Assembly: GCA_902363835.1 (NCBI GenBank)
Contig: CABJBM010000011.1
Span: 62,001 to 126,000 of the forward strand
Length of the DNA stretch: 64,000 nt
Source: Lachnospiraceae bacterium
GTDB lineage: Bacteria > Bacillota > Clostridia > Lachnospirales > Lachnospiraceae
Reading direction: 5' to 3'
In this document: positions 55,529 to 63,791 of the stretch, one piece after another
Numbering within the stretch: position 1 is the first letter of the stretch
Layout: the number at the start of each line of letters is the position of its first letter
Made by a program: the position numbers and the translations under genes
Notes under the pieces: generated by a model
Seen by the model: only the letters and a program-made list of their open reading frames with translations
What the model was told of the DNA's origin: nothing
The model's database searches: none

Positions 55529-56359
55529 ATGCATAATTTTCTTCTATTAGGCGGCGATTCAAGGCAGCTTTATTTAAACCAAATATTGATCAAAAACGGC
55601 TTTCAAACAACCTTTCACTATAGCAGCGGGGATTCCTCATTTTCCATGGAGGAAGCTTTGAAAAACAGTGATGCCATCCTTTGTCCCATCCCTTTTACCA
55701 GGGACAAAATCAACCTGTTTTCCGTCAATGGTATGGAAGACCTGGGAATTGGAAATCTTTTAAGCCTTTTGACATCTGACCACACCCTTTTTGGCGGAAA
55801 CATCCCTGCCTATGTAAAGGAATATGCCGGAGAAAACGGCATTGCATGTTTTGACTATATGGACATGGAAGATGTCACCGTTAAAAATACCATTGCCACC
55901 GCAGAAGGTGCCATTGCCGAGGCGATCCGCTTAAGCCCCGGATGTCTTCACAAAAGCAAATGTCTGGTAACCGGTTTTGGCCGGTGTGCAAAAACCCTGG
56001 CAATGAAATTAAAGGGCCTGGATGCCGACGTGACCATTGCAGGCCGGAAAGAAACACAGCTTGTTGTGGCGGACTCCATGGGGTTGCATACCAAGGCCCT
56101 CAGTGAGCTGTCCATTGATATGGGAAATTATCAGTTTATCTTTAATACCATCCCTGCACTTGTCCTGGAAAAAGACCTGATCCGTTCCATGGATCCGGAC
56201 GTAACGATTATTGATATCGCCTCTGCCCCCGGCGGGGTTGATTTTGATTTCTGCAGGCAGCAGAATATCCGCGCTAAGCTTTGCCCCGGACTTCCTGGGA
56301 TCTATGCGCCCAGAGACTCAGCGGAGATTTTATTTGAAGCAATTGTAAAATACCTGTAG
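55529..56359 (+). CDS. dpaA: Dipicolinate synthase subunit A
   Basis: 276 residues, the SpoVFA size. Rossmann-like start MHNFLLLGGDSRQLYLNQIL, central GFGRCAKTLAMKLKGLDADV (G-x-G-x-x-A nucleotide site) and closing IYAPRDSAEILFEAI. With subunit B it oxidises dihydrodipicolinate to dipicolinic acid in the mother cell late in sporulation. AAGGAGTG precedes the ATG. A CATACACA at 55475-55482 loosely resembles a SigE/SigK -10; no firm -35 is seen. Confidence 0.9.
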   Translation: MHNFLLLGGDSRQLYLNQILIKNGFQTTFHYSSGDSSFSMEEALKNSDAILCPIPFTRDKINLFSVNGMEDLGIGNLLSLLTSDHTLFGGNIPAYVKEYAGENGIACFDYMDMEDVTVKNTIATAEGAIAEAIRLSPGCLHKSKCLVTGFGRCAKTLAMKLKGLDADVTIAGRKETQLVVADSMGLHTKALSELSIDMGNYQFIFNTIPALVLEKDLIRSMDPDVTIIDIASAPGGVDFDFCRQQNIRAKLCPGLPGIYAPRDSAEILFEAIVKYL

Positions 56360-56373
56360 TAAAGGAGTGTCCT

Positions 56374-56952
56374 ATGAAGCTGGAAGGAATAAAAGTAGGC
56401 CTGGCAATCACCGGGTCCTTTTGTACTTTTGATAAAATAGAAAAGGAAATAAAAGTTCTGGTGGATAAGGGAGCCGATGTCTATCCCATTTTCTCCACTA
56501 ATGTACAGACAACGGATTCCCGTTTTGGAGATACGGGAGAATACATGGATCGGATCTTTGCCATGACAGGCAATAAGCCCATCTTAAGCCTGGAGGAAGC
56601 AGAGCCTATCGGACCCAGAGGTTATCTGGATATCCTGCTCATTGCTCCCTGTACCGGCAACACCCTGGCAAAGCTGGCCAACGGCATCACTGATACCCCG
56701 GTGCTCATGGCAGCCAAAGCACACTTAAGAAATTCCAAGCCCCTGGTAATCTCTCTTTCCACCAATGACGCTCTTGGGATCAATTTTAAGAATGTGGGTG
56801 AATTATTTAATATAAAGAATATCTATTTCGTCCCCTTTGGCCAGGATGATCCGGTGAAAAAGCCCAATTCCATGATTGCCCACACCGAACTTATCCCGGA
56901 TACACTGGAATACGCTTTAAACGGGAAACAGATTCAGCCTGTCATTTTTTAA
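56374..56952 (+). CDS. dpaB: Dipicolinate synthase subunit B
   Basis: 192 residues of the flavoprotein family (SpoVFB), with KVGLAITGSFCTFDKIEKEI at the start, IGPRGYLDILLIAPCTGNTLAKLANGITD in the middle and SLSTNDALGINFKNVGELF later, typical of DpaB. 14 bases separate it from dpaA and AAAGGAG precedes the ATG. Together they show the host forms endospores. Confidence 0.93.
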   Translation: MKLEGIKVGLAITGSFCTFDKIEKEIKVLVDKGADVYPIFSTNVQTTDSRFGDTGEYMDRIFAMTGNKPILSLEEAEPIGPRGYLDILLIAPCTGNTLAKLANGITDTPVLMAAKAHLRNSKPLVISLSTNDALGINFKNVGELFNIKNIYFVPFGQDDPVKKPNSMIAHTELIPDTLEYALNGKQIQPVIF

Positions 56953-56964
56953 TCCTTGTGATGC

Positions 56965-57008
56965 AAAAGCCTCAAAAACCTGTGTATACGGGTTTTTGAG
57001 GCTTTTTT
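56965..57008 (+). terminator. Intrinsic terminator of dpaAB
   Basis: AAAAGCCTCAAAAACC pairs with GGTTTTTGAGGCTTTT around a 10-base loop, followed by a T-run on the plus strand. Confidence 0.85.
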
Positions 57009-57099
57009 ATAAGCATATTCTCATCCGTATTCTGCTTTCCCCTCATATCAAAATAAGCTATAATGAATACAAGAATCATACGTTGAAAGGAGCCTGTTT

Positions 57100-59394
57100 A
57101 TGAATCAGACATCAGTAGGGATTACGCTTAACAGCATTAAAAATATACTTCCCCACACCCACAGCTGCCTGGAGTGTGTACTGCTGCTTAAAGGGAAATT
57201 ACAAGTGGAGATCAATGGTGATATTTACCACATGTCTCCGGATGACATTGTGCTGATCAATTGCAGGGACATCCACTCCTACTCTGCCCAGTATAATAAT
57301 CTGGCCATTATGCTGCTCATTGAAGAAGATTTCTTAAAGAGCGAATGTGAAGAAGTATTAAACAACACCTTTCAATGCAACTCCATCCTGCAGCCAGATT
57401 CAGACAAGCTATATGACATCAAGCGCCTGCTCACCCGAATGCTCCTTGTACATATGAAAAGGGAAGAGGGGTCTGATCTGGAATTCCGGTCTCTTTTATT
57501 CCGTTTTTTAGTCACCCTTATGCAGCGCTTTAAGATTGAGAACAATTCTCCTCATGGAAAGCAGAGGCAGAGCACGGCATCCCTCAACCACATTGTAGAT
57601 TATATCCACCGCAACTATGCATCCACCATCACCCTTGCAGATACAGCCAAGCAACTGTACCTTTCCCCTCAATATTTCTCCAAATATTTTAAAAACAAAA
57701 TGGGAACAAGCTTTTTGCAGTACTTAAATCAGGTCCGCCTGGAACATGCCGTAGTGAGTTTGCTGGGAACCAGCCAGCCCATCATTAAGATTGCCATGGA
57801 TCATGGATTTGCCAATGCCAAAGCCTTTTCCGCCTCCTTCCAGAGGCAGTATGGAAAATCTCCCGGAGAATACCGGAAACTATATGCAGCGCCCAAGGAA
57901 AAGAAGACCAGCAGTCTGGAAGAAATCACGTCAGATTTGCAGGACGATCTGCTGGAACTGGTCAAATATATGAAACGGCATGATATGGATCATGACATAG
58001 CCCTGTATTCTTCAGGTGCCATTAAACTGGATATGACCAAGGTATCCCCCATCCATCTGAAAAAACCAAAAAAAATGATCTACATAGGCCATATGACAGA
58101 CATTCTCAAGGCGGAGCTTCTGGAGCAGCTTAAGGAGCTGCAGCGGCTGTCCTTTGACTTTATTTATTTTGAATCCTTTGATTTAGATGATATCAGAGCA
58201 GAGGAGGACCATTTTTATTCCAATTATATTTACAATCAGTGCATACATCAAATTTGTGAACTTAAGCTTACCCCTTACGTGCAGATTGATGTATCCCGTC
58301 ACTTCAAGCGCTGTCAAGGTGATCTCAATGGTTATATGAAGCGTTTGTCCTGCTTTGCCGGCATACTGCGCTCTAATACCAGTTGCCAGGCTATGGAGCA
58401 ATGGAAGTTTGAAATCGCATGCAAGGATCCGGCCCATTTAAAAAGCTTTGTGGATTTTTATAATTCCCTGTGGAAGCTGTTAAAGCAGGAAGAATTTAAG
58501 GTTCAAATGGGCATCCTGATCCCGGACTGGGCCTTAACGCCCGGGGAAGGGCACAGCGCTTTTTATGAAGCTTTAAAAACTCTTATTTCTCCTGCCTGCT
58601 TTGCCGGATTCCACGCATATCCCCACCCGTTTCCAGAGCAGGACCATTTAAGAACAAAACAGCAATTGGAGGATTTCTACGTATGCCGGATCAAAACCAT
58701 AGAAACGTCCTTTCAAGCCCATGGGCTGCCGGTTCCTCCCTTGTATATAACCCGTTGGAATACCCTTGCAGGCTCCAGCGTGGCAGAAGCAGGAGCCTTC
58801 TTCCGCTCCGCCCTGATCTTTGATACGATGATGAAATTATGCGGTAAAGTGGAAGCCATTGGATTTCCGGTGAGCACTTACCATATCCAGGAGCTTGAAG
58901 GGAGCAACGATTTTGGAATACTGGGCTTATTCCTTCTTAAAAAGATCAAGCGCCCTGTTTACTTTGTACTGGAAGCCTTTAATTATGTAAGCGGCAGACT
59001 GGTATTTTATAATAACAATCTTGTGGCTGCCAAAGAAGGGGAGGATGAATTTCATATTGTCATATACAGCCCCCATTACATGAACCCCCTTTATTCTGTG
59101 GATCTGTATTTAATTGAACATGAGATCCATCAGATAACCTTAAGCCTCCAGGGACTGACACCAGGCACCTACCGGATCAAACGGTTTATCTTTGACCAGG
59201 GAAGCGCAGGCATATTCAACCGCTGGTCAGGAGCCGGTCTGCCTGATCTTAATGATCCTGATGTTATAGAGTATCTGGAACGGGTCGTGCAGCCGGATTT
59301 CTATTTTTTAGAGCAGAAAATAGACGGGGAATGCTCCCTTCATACAAGCCTTACATTTAACGGTTTAGTGCTTTATATCGTAAAAAAACAGTAA
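57100..59394 (+). CDS. AraC family regulator fused to a degenerate GH39-like domain
   Basis: 764 residues. A cupin-like segment (residues 1-110) is followed by two HTH_AraC motifs (residues about 165-265; NYASTITLADTAKQLYLSPQY; QPIIKIAMDHGFANAKAFSASFQRQYGKSPGEYRK). From about 300 to the end the chain follows GH39 xylosidase-like (beta/alpha)8 layout. The expected acid/base motif W-N-E-P reads A440-C441-K442-D443, and the nucleophile motif T-E-W-N reads T551-R552-W553-N554. Both catalytic glutamates are therefore missing, so it is probably a sugar sensor, not an enzyme. It is followed by the DUF5058 operon, its likely target. GAAAGGAGCC precedes the ATG. Confidence 0.88.
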   Translation: MNQTSVGITLNSIKNILPHTHSCLECVLLLKGKLQVEINGDIYHMSPDDIVLINCRDIHSYSAQYNNLAIMLLIEEDFLKSECEEVLNNTFQCNSILQPDSDKLYDIKRLLTRMLLVHMKREEGSDLEFRSLLFRFLVTLMQRFKIENNSPHGKQRQSTASLNHIVDYIHRNYASTITLADTAKQLYLSPQYFSKYFKNKMGTSFLQYLNQVRLEHAVVSLLGTSQPIIKIAMDHGFANAKAFSASFQRQYGKSPGEYRKLYAAPKEKKTSSLEEITSDLQDDLLELVKYMKRHDMDHDIALYSSGAIKLDMTKVSPIHLKKPKKMIYIGHMTDILKAELLEQLKELQRLSFDFIYFESFDLDDIRAEEDHFYSNYIYNQCIHQICELKLTPYVQIDVSRHFKRCQGDLNGYMKRLSCFAGILRSNTSCQAMEQWKFEIACKDPAHLKSFVDFYNSLWKLLKQEEFKVQMGILIPDWALTPGEGHSAFYEALKTLISPACFAGFHAYPHPFPEQDHLRTKQQLEDFYVCRIKTIETSFQAHGLPVPPLYITRWNTLAGSSVAEAGAFFRSALIFDTMMKLCGKVEAIGFPVSTYHIQELEGSNDFGILGLFLLKKIKRPVYFVLEAFNYVSGRLVFYNNNLVAAKEGEDEFHIVIYSPHYMNPLYSVDLYLIEHEIHQITLSLQGLTPGTYRIKRFIFDQGSAGIFNRWSGAGLPDLNDPDVIEYLERVVQPDFYFLEQKIDGECSLHTSLTFNGLVLYIVKKQ

Positions 59395-59558
59395 AATTAT
59401 TAAAAAGTGACCTCCTATTTTTATCCTGCTTTTAATATCAGCTTAAAAAAGGATTGAAACCTCCCACATTATATACAATAAATCATTTCTTTTTTATGAT
59501 TTTTTCTCTAAAATTTACTTATTAAGAGTGGGATCGCTCAAAAAAGAGGAGGTCTTTT
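59395..59558 (+). promoter_or_regulatory. Promoter region of the DUF5058 operon
   Basis: A weak TTGAAA box near 59453 and AATAAA or TATACA around 59475 could serve as promoter; no consensus pair stands out. CTCCCAC near 59461 and GTGGGAT near 59530 are inverted copies that an AraC protein might use. The ribosome binding site AGAGGAGG lies at about 59546. Confidence 0.3.
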
Positions 59559-60305
59559 ATGAACAATTATTTAGACATCGCAAACGGCGGTGTGGTATTC
59601 CTGCTTTGCGCCATTGTTATTGCCTATGTGCTGGCACAAGCCGTCATATTCATGCGCAAGGCCTGGGCAAGGGGCCTGGAACTGGGGATGGAAAAAAAGG
59701 CTATGAAAAAGGTCATGATCAACAGCTGCGTTGTATCTGTTCTGCCAAGCTTGCCCATCCTGATCATCCTGCTGCTGTTAATGCCTTCCCTTGGACGCTA
59801 TTTCCCTTGGCTGCGCCTCAGTGTGGTGGGCTCCGGCGTGTATGAGAATATGGCGGCAGACGTTACAGCAAAGGCATTTGGTCTTGAAGGCATTGCTGAC
59901 AACCGGTTTTCCCTTGAGGTTTTTGTCAGTGCCATGTGGGTCATGACAATTGGCATCATCTGGGGGCCCCTGTACACTGCCTTTGGTTCCAAGCTGATCC
60001 AAAAGGGAATTAAGGTGCTAAAGGGAAAACAGGAAAAACGTTTCCAGGCAATCTTTGCTTCCATGTTCCTGGCACTGCTTTGTGTCTTTTCAGGACCATA
60101 TTTATCCTCTCCTTTCCGGGTAGGAATCACAGGGTCCATCGGCCTTGTTCCGCTGTTGGTGGTGATCGCTTCCATGGCAATCAGCTGGCTATTGGACATT
60201 GCAGCCAAGAAAAGCAACATCAAGGCCCTGTCAGAGTTTTGTTTCCCCATCAGCCTTGTGATGGGCATGATCTCTGCAATTGTATTCAGTCAGATATTAG
60301 GGTAG
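59559..60305 (+). CDS. DUF5058 family membrane protein
   Basis: 248 residues with about six hydrophobic helices (GVVFLLCAIVIAYVLAQAV; SVLPSLPILIILLLLMPSLG; GPYLSSPFRVGITGSIG). It belongs to the DUF5058 group, of unknown function. It is cotranscribed with another membrane protein and an AbgB-like amidohydrolase, so it probably forms part of a transporter for the amidohydrolase's substrate. AGAGGAGG precedes the ATG. Confidence 0.78.
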   Translation: MNNYLDIANGGVVFLLCAIVIAYVLAQAVIFMRKAWARGLELGMEKKAMKKVMINSCVVSVLPSLPILIILLLLMPSLGRYFPWLRLSVVGSGVYENMAADVTAKAFGLEGIADNRFSLEVFVSAMWVMTIGIIWGPLYTAFGSKLIQKGIKVLKGKQEKRFQAIFASMFLALLCVFSGPYLSSPFRVGITGSIGLVPLLVVIASMAISWLLDIAAKKSNIKALSEFCFPISLVMGMISAIVFSQILG

Positions 60306-60321
60306 AGGAGGAGAAAAAAAG

Positions 60322-60984
60322 ATGAAACAGAATGATTATTACAGTTCCATTCACCGGTTAGGACGCTGGTCCACCCTGATCGGCATTGCACTGATGTTCA
60401 TGGTGCCAATTGCTACCACAATCATTTATGATGTGAAACTGAATACTGCAACCGTAGTGGCTGCCGCGATTCAGCTTTGTATTGTGTTTATCCCCACCCA
60501 GCTTACAGAGGTTATCTCCTTTTCTCCCATCCTGGGAGCAGGCGGAACTTATCTGTCTTTCATTACCGGCAATGTTATGAACATGAAGCTTCCTGCTGCC
60601 GCCGCAGGCCACCGCCTCATGAATGTGGAGCCTCACAGCGACGAAGGAGAGGTAGTTTCCGTGCTTGCCATCGGCATGTCCTCCATTACCACCACTTTGA
60701 TCATATTTGCAGGCATGTTCTTATTTACTCCGTTTATTCACTATTTAGATAACCCTGTATTAAAACCAGGTTTCAGCAGCGTTATGCCGGCACTTTTAGG
60801 AACCATGCTGCTGCCCTATCTGCGTAAGAACTTTCCTTTGGCAATCACTCCGCTCATTATCAGCACTTTATCAGGAGTCCTGTTTGCTGCCAATTACGGC
60901 CAGGTTCAGGGATATCTGCTTCTTGTTACAATGATTCTTTCAGTGGGAGCATCTATTTTAATTACAAATGCAAAAAACAAATAG
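60322..60984 (+). CDS. Hypothetical membrane protein, partner of DUF5058
   Basis: 220 residues, about six hydrophobic helices (STLIGIALMFMVPIATTIIYDV; ATVVAAAIQLCIVFIPTQLTEV; GFSSVMPALLGTMLLPYL). No family recognised with certainty. TAGAGGAGGAGAAAAAAAG gives a strong ribosome binding site 17 bases after the DUF5058 stop. Size and helix number resemble DUF5058, so they may form a two-subunit membrane complex. The internal GAGGTYLSFITGNVMNMKLPAA has a glycine-rich loop of the kind seen in transporters. Confidence 0.75.
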   Translation: MKQNDYYSSIHRLGRWSTLIGIALMFMVPIATTIIYDVKLNTATVVAAAIQLCIVFIPTQLTEVISFSPILGAGGTYLSFITGNVMNMKLPAAAAGHRLMNVEPHSDEGEVVSVLAIGMSSITTTLIIFAGMFLFTPFIHYLDNPVLKPGFSSVMPALLGTMLLPYLRKNFPLAITPLIISTLSGVLFAANYGQVQGYLLLVTMILSVGASILITNAKNK

Positions 60985-61011
60985 AACGAAAACAAGAAAG
61001 GGAGACTTGCT

Positions 61012-62445
61012 ATGAGCGGAAAAGAACGTATTATAGAATTAATTGAACAAAAAAAGGATTTGTTTACAGACCTGTCCGATCAGGTATGGGGATTTGCGGA
61101 GACCCGTTTTGCCTTAAAACAATCGGCTGATTTATTATGTGATGCAATGGAAAAACAAGGCTTTAAGATCACCAGAGACCTTGCCCGCATGAAGGATGCC
61201 TTTATTGCCGAATACGGTCAGGGAAGCCCGGTAATCGGAATTCTCGCGGAATACGATGCACTGGCTAATATGAGCCAGGAATCCGATGCTGCGGCTCCGT
61301 GTCCCATCAAAGCAGGGGAAAGCGGCCATGGTTGCGGTCATCACCTGCTAGGTGCAGGAGCGGCCGCAGGTGCGGTTGGCATTAAGGATTACATGGAGGA
61401 AGCCGGCATATCCGGTACCATCCGCCTCTTTGGCTGTCCTGCAGAGGAAAGCGGCTACGGAAAAGCATTTATGGCAAGGGACGGCGTTTTTGACGGCACA
61501 GATGTTGCCCTTACCTGGCATCCCATGGATTCCACAGGCATTTGGGATTTCAGCTCCCTGGCAGTATTCCAGACATATTTCCGGTTTAAGGGACGTGCAG
61601 CTCACGCTGCCGCAGCCCCAGAACACGGACGCAGTGCATTGGATGCCGCGGAATTGATGAACATTGGAGTGAACTTTTTAAGAGAGCATATAATCGACGA
61701 AGGGCGTGTTCATTACGCCTTTACAGATGCAGGCGGAACTTCAGCTAATGTAGTACAGCCTACATCGGAGCTTTACTATTTTGTACGCGCACCAAGAACA
61801 GATCAGGCAAAGGAAATTTATGACCGAGTGATCAAGATCGCCCAAGGAGCTGCAATGATGACGGAAACAGAACTGGAAATTGATTTTGACTCCGCCTGTG
61901 CAAGCTATCTGGTAAATCAGGAACTGGGCCGGATCATGTATGATAACATAAAGCAGGTAAGCCCCATTGAGTATACCCTGGAAGAAATGGCCTATGCAAA
62001 ACAGTTCTATGACCAGCTTCCGGAAACTACCAGGAACCAGATCGCCAGAAAGATCCAGGCTTTCCTTCCCAATGAAGAGAAATCAGTCATTGAAAAGGAA
62101 GCAAAAAGCCCGATTAACCGCCTGGTAGCCCCCCTTACATTTCCCAGAAAGCCTATGAGCGGTTCCACGGATGTAGGAGATGTGAGCTGGACCATTCCTA
62201 CGGTCACCGCAGTTGTTACCACTGCTCCAAACGGAACTCCCGCCCATTCCTGGCAGTGGGTCGCCACAGGTAAATCGAGCATTGCCCATAAGGGAATGAT
62301 CGCCGCCGGAAAGACCATTGCAATGACTGCTCTTGATCTTTTAGAGAATCCTGAGATCATTATAAGGGCAAAAGAAGAGCATGAAAGAAACCTTGACGGC
62401 AAGCCCTATGTGAGCGCTATCCCACCGGAGGTATCCCCCCGTTAA
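61012..62445 (+). CDS. M20 amidohydrolase, AbgB-like
   Basis: 477 residues. M20 metal-binding marks GHGCGHHLLGAGAAAG near residue 105, ILAEYDAL near residue 77, and CPAEESGYGK near residue 142; dimerisation domain with FRFKGRAAHAAAAPEHGRSALDAAELM. C-terminal GSTDVGDVSWTIPTV is typical of the AbgB subunit of p-aminobenzoyl-glutamate hydrolase and relatives. It cleaves an amide (aminobenzoyl-glutamate or an N-acyl amino acid). Uptake would come from the two membrane proteins upstream. AAAGGGAGACTTGCT precedes the ATG. Confidence 0.88.
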   Translation: MSGKERIIELIEQKKDLFTDLSDQVWGFAETRFALKQSADLLCDAMEKQGFKITRDLARMKDAFIAEYGQGSPVIGILAEYDALANMSQESDAAAPCPIKAGESGHGCGHHLLGAGAAAGAVGIKDYMEEAGISGTIRLFGCPAEESGYGKAFMARDGVFDGTDVALTWHPMDSTGIWDFSSLAVFQTYFRFKGRAAHAAAAPEHGRSALDAAELMNIGVNFLREHIIDEGRVHYAFTDAGGTSANVVQPTSELYYFVRAPRTDQAKEIYDRVIKIAQGAAMMTETELEIDFDSACASYLVNQELGRIMYDNIKQVSPIEYTLEEMAYAKQFYDQLPETTRNQIARKIQAFLPNEEKSVIEKEAKSPINRLVAPLTFPRKPMSGSTDVGDVSWTIPTVTAVVTTAPNGTPAHSWQWVATGKSSIAHKGMIAAGKTIAMTALDLLENPEIIIRAKEEHERNLDGKPYVSAIPPEVSPR

Positions 62446-62470
62446 ATTCATTGCCTAAATAAAGAAGTTT

Positions 62471-62680
62471 CCCATATTCACCTTAACGGAAGGTGACCCT
62501 GCCATTGCCATTTCCAGTCTTATGGATCTGGTATGTGATCCCATTGTCAAAAACAGAATGACGTTGATGCTTCAAATGCACTGGTTTGCAGGTCTTACCA
62601 ATAACAGCCAGCCTTTTAATCTATGCTCAGATTATAAAAGGTTGGCTGTTTTTATAATTACAAATCCACAAAATACCTCA
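62471..62680 (+). pseudogene. Orphan coding fragment
   Basis: From about 62456 a plus-strand frame without start reads PIFTLTEGDPAIAISSLMD, then DLVCDPIVKNRMTLMLQMHW, then runs through the terminator hairpin to a TAA at 62681. The first 45 residues look like a real protein end, but no family was recognised. It follows the AbgB stop directly, so it may be what is left of a fifth operon gene. Confidence 0.35.
62603..62655 (+). terminator. Intrinsic terminator of the DUF5058-AbgB operon
   Basis: AACAGCCAGCCTTTTAATCT pairs with AGATTATAAAAGGTTGGCTGTT (two mismatches) and is followed by TTTTTATAA on the plus strand. Confidence 0.75.
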
Positions 62681-62771
62681 TAAGCTCTTGCAACGATTTA
62701 TAAACATCATCTTTGACAAGCAATTCTGTCCCGCTTATAAGGCAAGCAACCAGGCGATTCCTCTCATTCAT
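62658..62771 (-). CDS. Short ORF coupled to the GNAT fragment
   Basis: 37 codons, MNERNRLVACLISGTELL to the end. Its ATG shares a base with the stop of the upstream frame (TAATG) and no other ribosome binding site is seen, so it would rely on coupling. Helical, weakly hydrophobic; no family recognised. It could as well be chance or a fragment. Confidence 0.3.
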   Translation of the reverse strand: MNERNRLVACLISGTELLVKDDVYKSLQELMRYFVDL

Positions 62772-63166
62772 TATTTCAGGCAAATGCGGTTCAAGTAACT
62801 TCTGGTATTGTTTGTATTATTTATCCCATTTACATCATTTTGATTAAAGCTCATTAAAAAGTGAGTTCTTGACTGATCATAAATCTTAAATCCAAATTTC
62901 TTATATATCTCTTGAATCGGATCAGATTTATAAGTATTAAAAAATATCGGCTTGTCTGTATCCTTGGAAAGCGATGTAATATGACTTAGGTAAAACGATT
63001 CTATCCCTTTGTTTCGAACATCTTCTATAAGCTGGAGGGATATTTCACTGATCCTGTCTGCGTGTTCATTATATGCAAAAAAACCTACCACCTTATCGTG
63101 CAGCAATATCTTTTGAAAACAAGTATATTTTTGCATTCTGTAAAAACTATCCGTGTTTATTATCAC
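62771..63166 (-). pseudogene. GNAT acetyltransferase, N-terminally truncated
   Basis: 131 residues starting at GTG. ILLHDKVVGFFAYNEHAD is a GNAT beta strand pair, and DPIQEIYKKFGFKIYD with a HFLMSFN end is the C-terminal GNAT motif. The classical acetyl-CoA loop (Q/R-x-x-G-x-G/A) is not visible. The frame continues upstream of the GTG as HKYVDEYNGGWIED, so the coding part ran further, but it stops at the repeats at 63223-63260. The upstream part was probably removed by the insertion there. Confidence 0.5.
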
Positions 63167-63222
63167 TTGTATATCTTCAATCCAGCCGCCGTTGTATTCA
63201 TCTACGTATTTGTGGAGCGGTG

Positions 63223-63260
63223 AGCAAAACGCAACTGACCTTCAAGCAAAACGCAACTGA
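63223..63260. repeat. Tandem 16-bp repeats, IS21-like element end
   Basis: AGCAAAACGCAACTGA occurs twice, at 63223-63238 and 63245-63260, with a 22-base period. IS21-family elements carry several such repeats inside each end, which their transposase binds. No istA or istB gene is in the window, so this would be a leftover end. It lies at the junction between the broken GNAT gene and the phage genes. Confidence 0.45.
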
Positions 63261-63333
63261 AAAGAAGAATTAAAGTAATTTTATGCACTTGTTTTTGTAT
63301 AAACAGCTCTATATTTTAAGCCTATAAAACGAG

Positions 63334-63372
63334 TTTAAACCGCCTTTAAAGGGTTCTTAAAGACGGTTTAAA
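63334..63372 (-). terminator. Hairpin after the phage genes
   Basis: TTTAAACCG-CCTTTAA / TTAAAG-ACGGTTTAAA form a long, mismatch-poor stem with AGGGTTC as loop, just past the stop of the gp10-like gene on the minus strand. The T-run is modest. Confidence 0.55.
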
Positions 63373-63375
63373 GCC

Positions 63376-63780
63376 TTACATTTCATGTTCGCTTAGGAAG
63401 TTTGCAAGCCATTCTCTCAGGTAATCAGGAAGGGCAGTATTCACCTTTCCCATTGAAATTTCCATCATGTGTTTACCCTTTACAAATCCCTTGCCCCCAC
63501 GAGTTCTATGACCATATTCCACATGCTCCACGTATTCGGTGTTGTTGTAAACTTCAATGTAATATTCTCCATCTCTCTTTACAATATCCCCGACATTCCA
63601 ACCGTTTCTTAGATTTCCGGTTTCCCCGACTGGAGTATTTTCTTTTACCTCACCTTGGAGCTGAAACGCTAAATCAATAACCATTTTTTCAAATTCTTCT
63701 GGATAGTCCTTTTCAATGGCTTGGGTCAATGCCTTTTCCAGTTCGTCAAGTCCATCAAATGAATAATCTGTGTTGCTCAT
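63376..63780 (-). CDS. HK97 gp10-like phage protein
   Basis: 134 residues. FDGLDELEKALTQAIEKD at the start, TPVGETGNLRNGW in the middle and YVEHVEYGHRTRGGKGFVKGKHMM later are the marks of the HK97 gp10 / minor tail-joining protein family. It acts in head-to-tail joining of tailed phages. AGGAGGACGCT precedes the ATG, 10 bases after the stop of the preceding capsid-like gene. The phage module reads to the left on the minus strand and continues beyond the right edge. Confidence 0.88.
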   Translation of the reverse strand: MSNTDYSFDGLDELEKALTQAIEKDYPEEFEKMVIDLAFQLQGEVKENTPVGETGNLRNGWNVGDIVKRDGEYYIEVYNNTEYVEHVEYGHRTRGGKGFVKGKHMMEISMGKVNTALPDYLREWLANFLSEHEM

Positions 63781-63791
63781 AGCGTCCTCCT

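Noticed and set aside
59528..59845. 105-codon plus-strand frame overlapping DUF5058
   Set aside because: Off-frame reading with high His/Arg/Cys content; DUF5058 has the better start and clear membrane helices.
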